Source: Amycolatopsis bartoniae (GTDB lineage: Bacteria; Actinomycetota; Actinomycetes; Mycobacteriales; Pseudonocardiaceae). From it: a DNA stretch of 64,000 nucleotides. The stretch covers positions 62,001-126,000 of the forward strand of contig NZ_JACHWH010000005.1 of the NCBI RefSeq assembly GCF_014191255.1. Direction: 5' to 3'. The notes below the pieces were generated by a model. It made no database searches, was not told where the DNA came from, and was given only the letters and a program-made list of their open reading frames with translations. Of this stretch, positions 7,782 to 16,035 are shown piece after piece; the stretch's first letter is position 1; each line of letters starts with the position of its first letter. Position numbers and translations under genes: made by a program.

Positions 7782-8729
7782 CTATTCCTCCGGGGCGCTC
7801 CAGCCGATTCCGTACGAGCGGTTCGGGACCAGGCCGGAAAACTCCGCCGTCACCTCGCCCGCCGCATCGGGGCGCAATTCCTCGCGGCGGGGTTGCAGGT
7901 CGTTGAGCGCCAATGGCATTTCGTCGCGCAACAACCAAATGCGTTCCGGAATGCGATGAGGACCGAAGCGCACGGTCAGTTTGAAATTGTCGCACGGATA
8001 CTTCGGCGTGCAGACGTAACGCGGCGCGAACGTGCCCTTGTTCGTGATCCGGTACGAGAACTCGTGCTCCTCACCCGGATCGAGCGGGCGGGGCAGCAGC
8101 AGCCGGTAACCAATGCGGTTCGCGGCCAGCATGCTCGGTTCCGCGAGCGTTCCGCCGTCGATCAGGTCGATGCCGAGCTCACCCGGCTGGGGGACCACGG
8201 CCCGCCCGGGCACCGGGTCGACCGTCACCGAATGCGCCACCTCCGCGAGCCCCGGCTGGTGGCTGACGATGCGGCGCACCTCGAACACCTCCACCGCGTC
8301 CGGTCCGAACACCAGCCGTACCCGCAGCTGCGCCGTGTGCCACGGTGAGTTCCCCCGGTCCGGTCGCTCGCCGTCCAGCGCCAGCTCCGCCACCCGCCGC
8401 AGGGTTTCGTCCACGCGGCGCTTGACGGTCCGGACATTCCGGTCGATCCGCTCCTCCACGCGCGCGAGCCGCCGCTCGTAGCGGACGTCCGCGGCGCCGT
8501 TCAGGCCGAACGTCTGCTCCGCGATGAACCGCAGGTCCTCCGGCAGCTTCCCCACCAACGCCGTCAGCGTTTCGGCGACCTTCTGCCGCCGTGCGTGCGG
8601 ACCGTCCGATTCGAGCACCCCGCACACGGTTCCGAGCGCATTCCCGATCTTGATCTCGGCGGCTTCGACGCCATATCCGCGGCGAAGCGCCCGCAGGTCC
8701 GCCACCAGGTCCGGAACCTCGAACTGCAT
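7782..8729 (-). CDS. Two-domain actinobacterial protein of unknown function
   Basis: This 315-residue protein starts at the ATG at 8729, preceded by a GGGTGAG-like ribosome site; an in-frame start 11 codons upstream is also possible. Residues 1-110 match a helical domain I remember from many actinobacterial proteins: DLRALRRGYGVEAAEIKIG, then LPEDLRFIAEQTFGL, then RTVKRRVDETLRRVAEL. The C-terminal 200 residues look beta-rich (LRVRLVFGPDAVEVFEV, EEHEFSYRITNKGTF, FKLTVRFGPHRIPERIWLL), perhaps an immunoglobulin-like sandwich. Proteins with this N-terminus are widespread in the phylum but have no assigned role that I know. The neighbours are a decayed gene and, convergently, the TIR-STAND gene, which makes a link to conflict biology thinkable but not shown. 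Confidence 0.75.
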   Translation of the reverse strand: MQFEVPDLVADLRALRRGYGVEAAEIKIGNALGTVCGVLESDGPHARRQKVAETLTALVGKLPEDLRFIAEQTFGLNGAADVRYERRLARVEERIDRNVRTVKRRVDETLRRVAELALDGERPDRGNSPWHTAQLRVRLVFGPDAVEVFEVRRIVSHQPGLAEVAHSVTVDPVPGRAVVPQPGELGIDLIDGGTLAEPSMLAANRIGYRLLLPRPLDPGEEHEFSYRITNKGTFAPRYVCTPKYPCDNFKLTVRFGPHRIPERIWLLRDEMPLALNDLQPRREELRPDAAGEVTAEFSGLVPNRSYGIGWSAPEE

Positions 8730-8826
8730 CGGCTCACCCTTTCGCCCCCCTGGGAGATCCATCCTAGCGAGCGATCAGGGGTTGCCGAAACCCCCGCCGA
8801 CAGGTGGAAATCCGCAGTTCCGGCCC

Positions 8827-8918
8827 GGTTTCCCGCGTTTCCGGAAATGGGGAAACCGGAAACCGCTTCCGCTTTCCCGCGATTCCGTCCGATGATTGAG
8901 GAGCCAAGAGAACTTGGC
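8827..8918 (+). promoter_or_regulatory. Structured leader upstream of an 18-residue peptide gene
   Basis: This A+T-richer stretch contains two inverted repeats. GGTTTCC (8827-8833) and GTTTCC (8837-8842) can pair with GGAAAC (8851-8856) and GGAAACC (8858-8864). GCCAAG (8903-8908) pairs with CTTGGC (8913-8918) across AGAA. They may be an operator, an RNA leader or part of a small RNA. I see no protein-coding gene in 8730-8995. Confidence 0.4.
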
Positions 8919-8995
8919 GAATCGAAAGGGCGGAATCCGCCCGGGAAAACAATGAGTTCCGGGAAGGGTACGCCCATGTGCGAAGGAGAAAAGAA

Positions 8996-9052
8996 ATGCA
9001 CACGGACTGCGTCGTCACCATCGTCACCGCGCTGATCACCCTGCTCGGCTGA
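8996..9052 (+). CDS. Very short hydrophobic peptide, 18 residues
   Basis: The reading frame encodes MHTDCVVTIVTALITLLG. GAAGGAG at 8982-8988 lies seven bases before the ATG, one of the clearest ribosome sites in the window. A perfect 15-bp stem-loop begins two bases after the stop codon. The peptide has a polar head with one Cys and a 13-residue hydrophobic tail, long enough to lie in or across a membrane edge. It resembles in character small membrane peptides and type I toxin peptides, but I recognise no family. Alternatively the codons could be a translated leader whose reading controls the hairpin. Confidence 0.5.
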   Translation: MHTDCVVTIVTALITLLG

Positions 9053-9054
9053 CC

Positions 9055-9093
9055 CGAACTCCGGACGGCATCGCCACCGCCGTCCGGAGTTCG
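9055..9093 (+). terminator. Strong hairpin after the 18-residue peptide gene
   Basis: A perfect 15-bp stem (9055-9069 with 9079-9093, core CTCCGGACGGC / GCCGTCCGGAG) closes a 9-base loop. No T-run follows. It also lies before the end of the convergent SDR gene (9125), so it may serve both. Confidence 0.75.
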
Positions 9094-9124
9094 TCATGTC
9101 CGCGAAAACGTTTTCCCGGGCACC

Positions 9125-9955
9125 TCAGGCCAGGCCGACCCGTGCCGCGCTGCGTTCCCACAGGCCACGGGCCAGCGCGTCGTCCCGCAGCTGCGGGGGC
9201 ACCCACCGCGCGGGCCTGCGCCGCGAGTAGTACACCCCGGACTGCCAGTCCCGGCCCGGCACCCCCTCGGCCAGCCACACCAGCTGGCCCGCGGCCTTCT
9301 CGGCCGTGCCGAGCAGCCACCGCAGCGGCGGGCGGCCGAAGACGGGGCGCAACAGGTTCCGGCTGTCCGAGGCGAAGCCGGTGGCGGCGGTGCGGGGGTC
9401 GAAGGCCGCCGCGGACAGGCCCTGCCCGCCGTAGCGCGCGTGCAGCTCCCGCGTGAACAGCAGGTTCGCGAGCTTCGAGTCGCCGTAAGCCTTGCGGCGC
9501 GTGTAGTGCCGGTCGTTGTCCAGGTCGTCGAGATCGAGTTTCCCGAACATGCGGGCGCCCGCGCTCGCGGTCTGGACCACTGCGGCGCGTGACGCGATCA
9601 GCTTGGGCAACAACAGGTTCGTGAGCAGGAACGGCGCGAGGTGGTTGACCTGCATCGTGCGCTCGTGGCCGTCCACGGTGCGGGTGCGCGGCCCGAAACC
9701 GCCACCGGCGTTGTTCACGAGCACGTCGACACGCGGGCAGGCGGCGTCGAGCTCGGCCGCGAGCCGCCGCACGTCGTCGAGCCGCGCGTAGTCGGCGACG
9801 AACCACGGGCTGTCCAGCTCCCGCGCGACCGCGCGCACCTTGTCCGGCGACCGGCCGACGACCACCACCCGGTGCCCGTCCGCCCGCAACCGCCGCGCCC
9901 CGGCCGCGCCGATGCCGTCACTGGCCCCGGTGACCACCACGGTCCTGCTCGTCAT
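9125..9955 (-). CDS. SDR-family NAD(P)-dependent oxidoreductase
   Basis: This 276-residue protein is a classical-type short-chain dehydrogenase of the retinol dehydrogenase/WW-oxidoreductase-like branch. The cofactor loop TGASDGIG is at residues 9-16, NNAG at about 81-84, and the catalytic Ser lies in VVQTASAG with the YxxxK pair in AYGDSK. A basic residue pattern after the second strand ([13 protein letters not shown]) suggests NADPH. The C-terminal 60 residues ([17 protein letters not shown]) are typical of the longer members. It stands alone and diverges from the DUF1445 gene about 100 bp away. The substrate cannot be predicted. Confidence 0.9.
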   Translation of the reverse strand: MTSRTVVVTGASDGIGAAGARRLRADGHRVVVVGRSPDKVRAVARELDSPWFVADYARLDDVRRLAAELDAACPRVDVLVNNAGGGFGPRTRTVDGHERTMQVNHLAPFLLTNLLLPKLIASRAAVVQTASAGARMFGKLDLDDLDNDRHYTRRKAYGDSKLANLLFTRELHARYGGQGLSAAAFDPRTAATGFASDSRNLLRPVFGRPPLRWLLGTAEKAAGQLVWLAEGVPGRDWQSGVYYSRRRPARWVPPQLRDDALARGLWERSAARVGLA

Positions 9956-10058
9956 GGACCCACTATGGGCACCCGCTCGGCGGACCCGGTATCCACCGGG
10001 CGGGTGGCGCGGCCTCGTCCCGGGCTACCGTTGTCCCGAGTTCTCCCGAGGAGGGCCC

Positions 10059-10838
10059 ATGTCCGCTCCCGTTTCCGGCCCCGGCGAGGCCCGGCGGCGG
10101 TTCCGCGCGGGCCTGCGCACGCCCACCGCGGGCTGGGCACCCGGCTACGCGCAGGCGAACCTGATCGCCGTGCCGCGGGAGTACGCCTACGACATGCTGC
10201 TGTTCGGGCAGCGCAACCCGAAGCCGTGCCCGATCATCGACGTCACCGACGCGGGCAGCCCGCACACGGCGCTCGCGCCGGGCGCGGACCTGCGTACGGA
10301 CCTGCCCGCGTACCGCGTGTGGCGCGACGGCGAGCTGGTCGACGAGCCGGACGAGATCACCGGGTACTGGACCGGGGACCTGGTGGCGTTCCTCATCGGC
10401 TGCAGCTTCACGTTCGAGGCGCCGCTCGTCGCGGCCGGGATCGAGGTCCGGCACCTCACGGCGGGCAGCAACGTGCCGATGTACCGGACGAACCGACCGT
10501 GCCGTCCCGCCGGGCGGCTGTCGGGCCCGATGGTCGTGTCGATGCGGCCGATCGCGGCGGACCGGGTGGCCGACGCGGTCCGGATCAGCGGCCGGTTCCC
10601 GGCGGTGCACGGCGCGCCGGTGCACGTGGGCGAGCCCGCGGCGCTGGGCATCGGCGATCTGTCCACTCCGGACTTCGGCGAGCCGGTCGACGTCCGTGAC
10701 GGTGAGGTGCCGGTGTTCTGGGCGTGCGGGGTGACTCCGCAGGCGGCGATCATGGCTTCACGGCTGCCGTTCGCGATCACCCACGCGCCGGGGCACATGT
10801 TCGTCACCGACGTGCCCGACCACACCTACGCGGTCTGA
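10059..10838 (+). CDS. Putative hydro-lyase, DUF1445/YcsI family
   Basis: This 259-residue protein belongs to the YcsI/DUF1445 family, whose members include D-glutamate cyclases and proteins found near 5-oxoproline and allophanate metabolism. Recognisable segments are [20 protein letters not shown] and [18 protein letters not shown] near the N-terminus, [14 protein letters not shown] in the centre, and [13 protein letters not shown] and [14 protein letters not shown] at the end. The ATG at 10059 is preceded by GAGGAGGG. It overlaps the convergent hydrolase gene by 13 bp at the 3' end. The exact substrate is unknown. Confidence 0.88.
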   Translation: MSAPVSGPGEARRRFRAGLRTPTAGWAPGYAQANLIAVPREYAYDMLLFGQRNPKPCPIIDVTDAGSPHTALAPGADLRTDLPAYRVWRDGELVDEPDEITGYWTGDLVAFLIGCSFTFEAPLVAAGIEVRHLTAGSNVPMYRTNRPCRPAGRLSGPMVVSMRPIAADRVADAVRISGRFPAVHGAPVHVGEPAALGIGDLSTPDFGEPVDVRDGEVPVFWACGVTPQAAIMASRLPFAITHAPGHMFVTDVPDHTYAV

Positions 10839-11569
10839 GGCTCTCCGGCGGCCTCGTGGAGGATGGCCGCCAGTTCCGCCGGGCGGTCGAGCATCGGCCA
10901 GTGGCTGCCCGGCAGGTCGCGGGAGTCCCAGCCCCCACCCGCCAGGTGGCGGAAGGCCGGAACGGTGCGCGCCAGCTCCCGGATCTGCTCCACGGTGAAG
11001 CTGCACAGCACATGCCGCCGCGGGAGGGTTTCCCACGCGCCGCTCAGGCGGACCGGGGTGGTGGCCGTGGCCCACGGTTGCGGGGCTGAAAGCGCTTCCA
11101 GGCGGTCGAGCGCCTCCGGGGACAGCCCGGGCAGCACCTCCCGCCACGGCGGGGGCGGCAGTTTCCAGCCCTCGCCCGCCGTGCGCACCAGCTCGGCGTC
11201 GCGCGCCTGCTGGTCCGGCGGCGCGAACTCCGCGTGGGACATGCCGTCCGGCAAGGGTCCACTGTCGACGAACACCAGGCGGGCGATCCGCTCCGGCACC
11301 CGGTCCGCCACGCCCGGAATCACCGCCGCCCCGGCGTAGCTGTGCCCCACCAGCACCACGTCGTGCAGGTCCTCGTACCGGATCAGGTTCAGCACGTCCG
11401 CGAGGTGCGTTTCGAGATCCGTCGAGGGCTGGGCCAGGTGCACCCGCTCACCGAGCCCGGTCAGGCTCAGCGCGTGGACGTCGTGCCCGCGCTCGCGCAG
11501 CGCCGCCGTCACCGGGCGCCACGCCCAGGCGCCGAGCCAGAAGCCGGGAAGGAGTACGTAAGTCGCCAT
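10826..11569 (-). CDS. Alpha/beta hydrolase
   Basis: This 247-residue hydrolase of the methyl-esterase/EstA-like group starts [14 protein letters not shown], which supplies the oxyanion hole. The nucleophile elbow is GHSYAG (about residues 79-84), and the catalytic His is probably in [10 protein letters not shown] near the end. The ATG is at 11569. A WYL-type regulator is divergently transcribed from the other side of a strong palindrome, so it is probably the regulator of this gene. No signal peptide is present, so it acts in the cytosol. Substrate unknown. Confidence 0.9.
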   Translation of the reverse strand: MATYVLLPGFWLGAWAWRPVTAALRERGHDVHALSLTGLGERVHLAQPSTDLETHLADVLNLIRYEDLHDVVLVGHSYAGAAVIPGVADRVPERIARLVFVDSGPLPDGMSHAEFAPPDQQARDAELVRTAGEGWKLPPPPWREVLPGLSPEALDRLEALSAPQPWATATTPVRLSGAWETLPRRHVLCSFTVEQIRELARTVPAFRHLAGGGWDSRDLPGSHWPMLDRPAELAAILHEAAGEPQTA

Positions 11570-11587
11570 GCCCGGCACATTAGGACG

Positions 11588-11614
11588 GATACCGGGCAGG
11601 ACCCGCCCGGTATC
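11588..11614. promoter_or_regulatory. Palindromic operator between hydrolase and WYL regulator
   Basis: A perfect 10-bp inverted repeat, GATACCGGGC (11588-11597) and GCCCGGTATC (11605-11614), is separated by 7 bases. It fills the short gap between two divergent starts at 11569 and 11624, so one bound dimer could control both genes. Confidence 0.7.
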
Positions 11615-11623
11615 GTCGTGGAA

Positions 11624-12586
11624 ATGACGCGACCGACCGCCCGGGTGCTCGCCCTGCTGGAGATCCTCCAGACCGGCGGCACCCGCACCGTCGCCCAGCT
11701 GGCCGACCGGCTCGGCGTGGACGAGCGCACCGTCCGGCGCTACGCCCAGCACCTCGCCGATCTCGACGTCCCGGTCCGGTCGGTGCGCGGGCGCTACGGC
11801 GGCTACCGGCTCGAACCCGGCTACCGGATGCCGCCGCTGATGCTGACCGGCGACGAAGCGCTCGCCGTGGTGCTCGGCCTCGTCGCGGGGCGGCGGGCCG
11901 GAGTGGTCACCACGTCCGCCGCCGCGGCCGAGAGCGCCGCCGCCAAGATCCGCCGCGTGCTGCCCGAGGCCCTCGGCCGCCGCCTCGACGCGCTGCTGTC
12001 CACCGCCGACTTCACCGCCCCCGCCCGGCCGGTCACCACGCCCGAGACGGACGTGCTGCTCACCCTCGCCGAGGCCGCGCGCGACCACAGGCCCGTCGCC
12101 GTCCAGTACACCGCCTGGCGCGGGCGGCGCAGCGAGCGCACCCTGCACCCGTACGGCATCGTCGCCCACTCCGGACGCTGGTACGTCACCGGCGCCGACT
12201 CCGACAGCGGCGAGGTGCGCACCTTCCGCCTGGACCGGGTCGACAGCGCGACCGTGCTGGCGGGCTCCTTCGACGTGCCCGCCGGCTTCGACCCCGCCGC
12301 CCGGGTGCTGTCCGGACTCGCCGAAGTGCCGCGGCCGCACGAGGTTTCGGTGCGCGTCCAGGCCACCCCCGCACACCTCAGTACCCGCATCCCGATGGGT
12401 GTCACGACCGTCGAGGAACTCGCCGACGGCTGGGCCCGGCTGCGCCTGCGCGCCGAACGGCTGGACTGGGTGCCTTCCGTGCTCGCGTGGCTGAACTGCC
12501 CGTTCGTGATCGAGCACCCGCCCGCGCTGCGCGACGAGGTGCACGCCCTGGCCCGGCGCCTGACCACGTACGCGAACAACGACTAG
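11624..12586 (+). CDS. WYL-domain transcriptional regulator
   Basis: This 320-residue protein starts with a DeoR-like winged helix (RVLALLEILQTGGTRTVAQL, DERTVRRYAQHLADL, VRSVRGRYGGYRL). A WYL domain follows at about residues 140-210 (RRSERTLHPYGIVAHSGRWY), and a WCX-type C-terminal domain contains WARLRLRAERLDWVPSVLAW. WYL domains usually sense a small molecule or nucleic acid; members control catabolic genes, DNA damage responses or defence loci. Here the divergent alpha/beta hydrolase is the obvious target. An in-frame GTG two codons earlier is an alternative start. Confidence 0.92.
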   Translation: MTRPTARVLALLEILQTGGTRTVAQLADRLGVDERTVRRYAQHLADLDVPVRSVRGRYGGYRLEPGYRMPPLMLTGDEALAVVLGLVAGRRAGVVTTSAAAAESAAAKIRRVLPEALGRRLDALLSTADFTAPARPVTTPETDVLLTLAEAARDHRPVAVQYTAWRGRRSERTLHPYGIVAHSGRWYVTGADSDSGEVRTFRLDRVDSATVLAGSFDVPAGFDPAARVLSGLAEVPRPHEVSVRVQATPAHLSTRIPMGVTTVEELADGWARLRLRAERLDWVPSVLAWLNCPFVIEHPPALRDEVHALARRLTTYANND

Positions 12587-12616
12587 CAAAAATGTGCAGG
12601 AATTTTCATCGTCTTT

Positions 12617-12632
12617 GTCGCATACTTGCGAC
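12617..12632. promoter_or_regulatory. Inverted repeat GTCGC-N6-GCGAC before LacI start
   Basis: GTCGC (12617-12621) and GCGAC (12628-12632) flank six bases and abut the GTG at 12633. The region is A+T-rich compared with its surroundings and has no Shine-Dalgarno, so it probably holds the promoter and an autoregulatory operator for a leaderless message. Confidence 0.45.
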
Positions 12633-13637
12633 GTGACACGACGACTTGCCGAAGTGGCCCGCAAGGTCGGCGTCAGCGAGGCGACCGTGAGCCGCGTGCT
12701 CAACGGGCGCCCCGGCGTCGCCGAGAGCACCCGCGCCGCGGTGCTCACCGCGCTCGACGTACTGGGCTACGAGCGCCCCACGAAGCTGCGTGGCGAGCGC
12801 GCCCGCCTGGTCGGGCTGGTCCTGCCCGAGCTGCAGAACCCGATCTTCCCCGCGCTGGCCGAGGTCATGGCCAACACGCTGGCCCAGCAGGGTTTCACCC
12901 CGGTGCTGTGCACGCGCACCGCGGGCGGGGTGTCCGAAGCCGAGTACGTCGACCTCCTGCTGGCCCAGCAGGTGTCCGGCGTGGTGTTCGCGGGTGGGCT
13001 CTACGCGCAGGCGGACGCCTCGCACGAGCACTACCAGCGGCTGGTGGAGCGGAACCTGCCGACGGTCCTGATCAACGCGTCGATCGAGCACCTCGGCCTG
13101 CCCCAGATCTCCTGCGACGACGTGCTCGCCGTCGAGCAGGGGATGAACCACCTGTTCTCCCTCGGCCACGACGACGTCGGGCTGCTGCTCGGCCCGCCCG
13201 ACCACATGCCCTCGCGGCGCAAGCTCGACGCCTACCGCGCGCACCTGGCCGCGCTGGGCCGCGAGTTCCGTCCGGAGTTCGTCGCGCACGGGATGTTCTC
13301 GCTGGAGAGCGGGCAGGCCGCCACCGCGCACCTGCTGCGCGCGGGCGTCACCGGGATCCTGTGCGCGAGCGACCTGCTCGCGCTCGGCGCGGTCCGGTGC
13401 GCGCGGCGCCAGGGCGCGTCCGTGCCCGGCGACTTCTCCGTGGTCGGCTACGACGACTCGGCCCTCATGCAGTGCACTGACCCGCCGCTGACCACGGTCC
13501 GCCAGCCCATCGAGGCGATGGGCCGCTCGGCCGTCGAGCTGCTGGTGAAACGGATCGACGGCGGCCACGTCGCGGCCGAGGAGCTGCTGTACACCCCCGA
13601 GCTGGTGGTCCGGGGTTCGACCGGCCGCAGGCAATAG
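12633..13637 (+). CDS. LacI-family regulator of the alpha-glucan locus
   Basis: This 334-residue protein has the LacI N-terminal helix-turn-helix and hinge helix (RRLAEVARKVGVSEATVSRV, then LNGRPGVAESTRAAVLTAL) followed by a periplasmic-binding-type ligand domain (GLVLPELQNPIFPALAEV to TTVRQPIEAMGRSAVELL). The GTG at 12633 puts the helix-turn-helix at residue 4, as is normal. It is followed in the same direction by the complete ABC importer, GH13 and GH87 genes, so it most likely represses them until an alpha-glucan oligosaccharide is present. Confidence 0.93.
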   Translation: MTRRLAEVARKVGVSEATVSRVLNGRPGVAESTRAAVLTALDVLGYERPTKLRGERARLVGLVLPELQNPIFPALAEVMANTLAQQGFTPVLCTRTAGGVSEAEYVDLLLAQQVSGVVFAGGLYAQADASHEHYQRLVERNLPTVLINASIEHLGLPQISCDDVLAVEQGMNHLFSLGHDDVGLLLGPPDHMPSRRKLDAYRAHLAALGREFRPEFVAHGMFSLESGQAATAHLLRAGVTGILCASDLLALGAVRCARRQGASVPGDFSVVGYDDSALMQCTDPPLTTVRQPIEAMGRSAVELLVKRIDGGHVAAEELLYTPELVVRGSTGRRQ

Positions 13638-13666
13638 TTCGAAAGTTGCATCTTTTCGTCCAGTCC

Positions 13667-13708
13667 TTGCTCGCCCCTCGTTTCACACTTTAGAGTGACC
13701 GTCGTCAC
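13667..13708 (+). promoter_or_regulatory. Possible promoter and GTGAC-N4-GTCAC site before solute-binding gene
   Basis: TTGCTC (13667-13672) is followed after 17 bases by TTAGAG, a weak -35/-10 pair. GTGAC (13695-13699) and GTCAC (13704-13708) form a small inverted repeat just downstream. An A+T-rich CGAAAG...CTTTTCG pair lies at about 13639-13658. The exact LacI site cannot be decided by eye. Confidence 0.35.
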
Positions 13709-13738
13709 GTGCCAGTGGAGTCACGAGAGAAGGCGTCG

Positions 13739-15100
13739 ATGAAGGAACTGGGAAGGCGAACCGTGCTCGCCGGGCTGGCCGCGGGCGCGGCCGCCGCGGT
13801 GGCTGGCTGCGGCAGCGGCGGAGGCAGCGGCGAGAGCGGCGGCAAGGTCACCATCACCGTCACCGGTCAGCCGCCGAAGACGGAGGCGTTCGAGCGGGCG
13901 CAGTTCGACAAGGACGTCGCCGAGTTCCAGCGCACGCACCCGGACATCACCATCGAGCCGCACGAAGGCTTCATGGACCCGAAGACGTTCTCCGCCAAAC
14001 TCGCCGGCGGCCAGCTGGAGGACGTCTACTACGTCTACTTCACCGATCCCGCCCAGATCATCGCGCGGCACCAGGCCGCCGACCTCACCGAGGCCGTCAA
14101 GTCCCTGCCGCACGTGAACGACCTCCAGCCGCAGCTGCTCGACAACTTCCGCGACGCCCACGGGCACCTCTACGGCCTGCCGACCGCGAACTACACGATG
14201 GGGCTGCTCTACAGCCGCCCGCTGTTCCAGCGCGCCGGGCTCGACCCCGACCAGCCGCCGCGGACGTGGGACGAGGTCCGCTCGGCCGCGCGGAAGATCA
14301 CCGCGCTGGGCGGCGGGATCGTGGGTTACGCCGACTACAGCCGCAACAACCAGGGCGGCTGGCACTTCACCGCCTGGATGTACTCGATGGGCGGCGCGAT
14401 CGCACGCCAGGACGGCGGCACCTGGAAGGCCGACTTCGACAACGACAAGGGCCGCGCCGTGCTGCGCACCCTGCACGACCTGCGCTGGACCGACAACACG
14501 ATGGGCGACAAGCAGCTGCTGCAGGCCGAGGACGTGCAGCGGATGATGGGCGCGGGTCAGCTGGGCATGTACCTGGCCGCGCCGGACAACGTGCCCGTGC
14601 TGGTCAAGCAGTTCAACGGCAAGTACGCCGACTACGGCCTCGCCGGGATGCCGGGCGGGCAGGGCACGCTGCTCGGCGGCGAGGGCTACATGATCAACCC
14701 GAAGGCGTCGGCGGCGAAGATCAAGGCCGGGCTGGCGTGGATCCAGTGGAAGTACCTCAACCCCGACCGCTTCGACAGCTTCGTCAAGAGCTACGCCGAC
14801 GGGCAGCAGCCGGTCGGCCTGCCCGCGCAGCCGACGCCGGACATCTGGCAGGGCCCGGTGCGCGACCAGCAGAATGCGGTGAAAGCCAAGTACGCCAACG
14901 TGCCCGCCGCGAACTACCAGTCCTATCTGGACACTTCCGCGAAGATCAGGGGCAGCATCGAGCCACCCAATGCCCAGCAGGTGTACGCCGTGCTGGACGG
15001 GGTGATGCAGGCGGTGCTGACCGACCCGAACGCGAACCCGGACCAGCTGCTCTCGTCGGCCTCGGCGAAGGTGAACAGTGTCCTCGCCCAGGTCCGCTAG
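13739..15100 (+). CDS. Extracellular sugar-binding lipoprotein of ABC importer
   Basis: This 453-residue family 1 solute-binding protein has a twin-arginine-like signal (LGRRTVLAGLAAGAAAAV) and a lipobox AVAGC, so it is probably exported folded and lipid-anchored. The mature part shows the usual features: KVTITVTGQPP at the start, LEDVYYVYFTDPAQI, then YMINPKASAAKIKAGLAWIQW. I start at the ATG at 13739 because GAGAAGG lies just upstream and the signal peptide begins there. Its position between a LacI gene and GH13/GH87 enzymes suggests an oligosaccharide released from alpha-1,3-glucan as ligand. Its 3' end overlaps the next permease gene by 23 bp. Confidence 0.93.
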   Translation: MKELGRRTVLAGLAAGAAAAVAGCGSGGGSGESGGKVTITVTGQPPKTEAFERAQFDKDVAEFQRTHPDITIEPHEGFMDPKTFSAKLAGGQLEDVYYVYFTDPAQIIARHQAADLTEAVKSLPHVNDLQPQLLDNFRDAHGHLYGLPTANYTMGLLYSRPLFQRAGLDPDQPPRTWDEVRSAARKITALGGGIVGYADYSRNNQGGWHFTAWMYSMGGAIARQDGGTWKADFDNDKGRAVLRTLHDLRWTDNTMGDKQLLQAEDVQRMMGAGQLGMYLAAPDNVPVLVKQFNGKYADYGLAGMPGGQGTLLGGEGYMINPKASAAKIKAGLAWIQWKYLNPDRFDSFVKSYADGQQPVGLPAQPTPDIWQGPVRDQQNAVKAKYANVPAANYQSYLDTSAKIRGSIEPPNAQQVYAVLDGVMQAVLTDPNANPDQLLSSASAKVNSVLAQVR

Positions 15101-16025
15101 CCTGCTCGCGCCGCCGGTGCCGCTCCCCCGCACGGGCCGGGCACCGGCGCGTGCCCGGACCCGCAGGCGCATCACCGAAAACGCCACCGCCTACGGGATG
15201 CTCAGCCTCGCGCTCGTCGTGTTCGCCGGGTTCTCGTGGTACCCGCTGGTCCGCGGGGTGCTGCTGAGCTTCCAGCAGGTCGACTTCGTCGGGCCGCCGG
15301 TGTGGGTCGGGCTGGACAACTTCACGCGGCTGGTGCGGGACCCGCTGTTCGGCATCGCCTGGCGCAACACGCTGGAGTTCACCGGGCTCGCGCTGGTGTT
15401 CGGGTTCGTGGTGCCGTTCCTCACCGCCGTGCTGCTCAACGAGATGCGGCACGCGCGGGCGTACTTCCGGCTGCTGGTGTACCTGCCCGTGATGCTGCCG
15501 CCGGTGGTGACCGCCCTGCTGTGGCGCTGGTTCTACGACCCGGGTTCGGGGCTGTTCAACAGCGCGCTGCACGCGGTGGGCCTGCCGGGCTCGCACTGGC
15601 TGGACTCGTCGTCCACCGCGATGCTGTCGCTGGTCTTCGTGTCCACGTGGGCGAACATGGGCAGCACGACGCTGATCTACCTGGCGGCGCTGCAGACCAT
15701 TCCGGGTGAGCTGTACGAGGCGGCGGAGATCGACGGGGCCGGGGTGTTCCGGCGCCTGTGGCACGTCACCGTGCCGCAGACCCGGTTCGTGCTGCTGGTG
15801 CTGCTGCTGTTGCAGATCGTCGCGACGATGCAGGTGTTCACCGAGCCGTACGTGATGACCGGCGGCGGCCCGGACGACTCGACGGTCACCGTGCTGCTGC
15901 TGTTGTACCGGTACGCCTTTGTCTACAACGACTTCGGCACCGCGAGCGCGATGAGCCTGCTGCTCTTCGCCGCCCTCGCCGTGTTCTCGGTGGCCTACGT
16001 GCGCCTCACCAAACGCACGGACTAG
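15078..16025 (+). CDS. Sugar ABC transporter permease (MalF type)
   Basis: This 315-residue permease has a Pro/Arg-rich cytosolic N-terminus of about 35 residues, six likely membrane segments (the first at GMLSLALVVFAGFSWYPLV), and the EAA loop IPGELYEAAEIDGAGVFRRL. It forms the channel with the following permease and takes its ligand from the lipoprotein encoded just upstream, with which it overlaps by 23 bp. Confidence 0.93.
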   Translation: MSSPRSASLLAPPVPLPRTGRAPARARTRRRITENATAYGMLSLALVVFAGFSWYPLVRGVLLSFQQVDFVGPPVWVGLDNFTRLVRDPLFGIAWRNTLEFTGLALVFGFVVPFLTAVLLNEMRHARAYFRLLVYLPVMLPPVVTALLWRWFYDPGSGLFNSALHAVGLPGSHWLDSSSTAMLSLVFVSTWANMGSTTLIYLAALQTIPGELYEAAEIDGAGVFRRLWHVTVPQTRFVLLVLLLLQIVATMQVFTEPYVMTGGGPDDSTVTVLLLLYRYAFVYNDFGTASAMSLLLFAALAVFSVAYVRLTKRTD

Positions 16026-16035
16026 GAGGCTTCTC

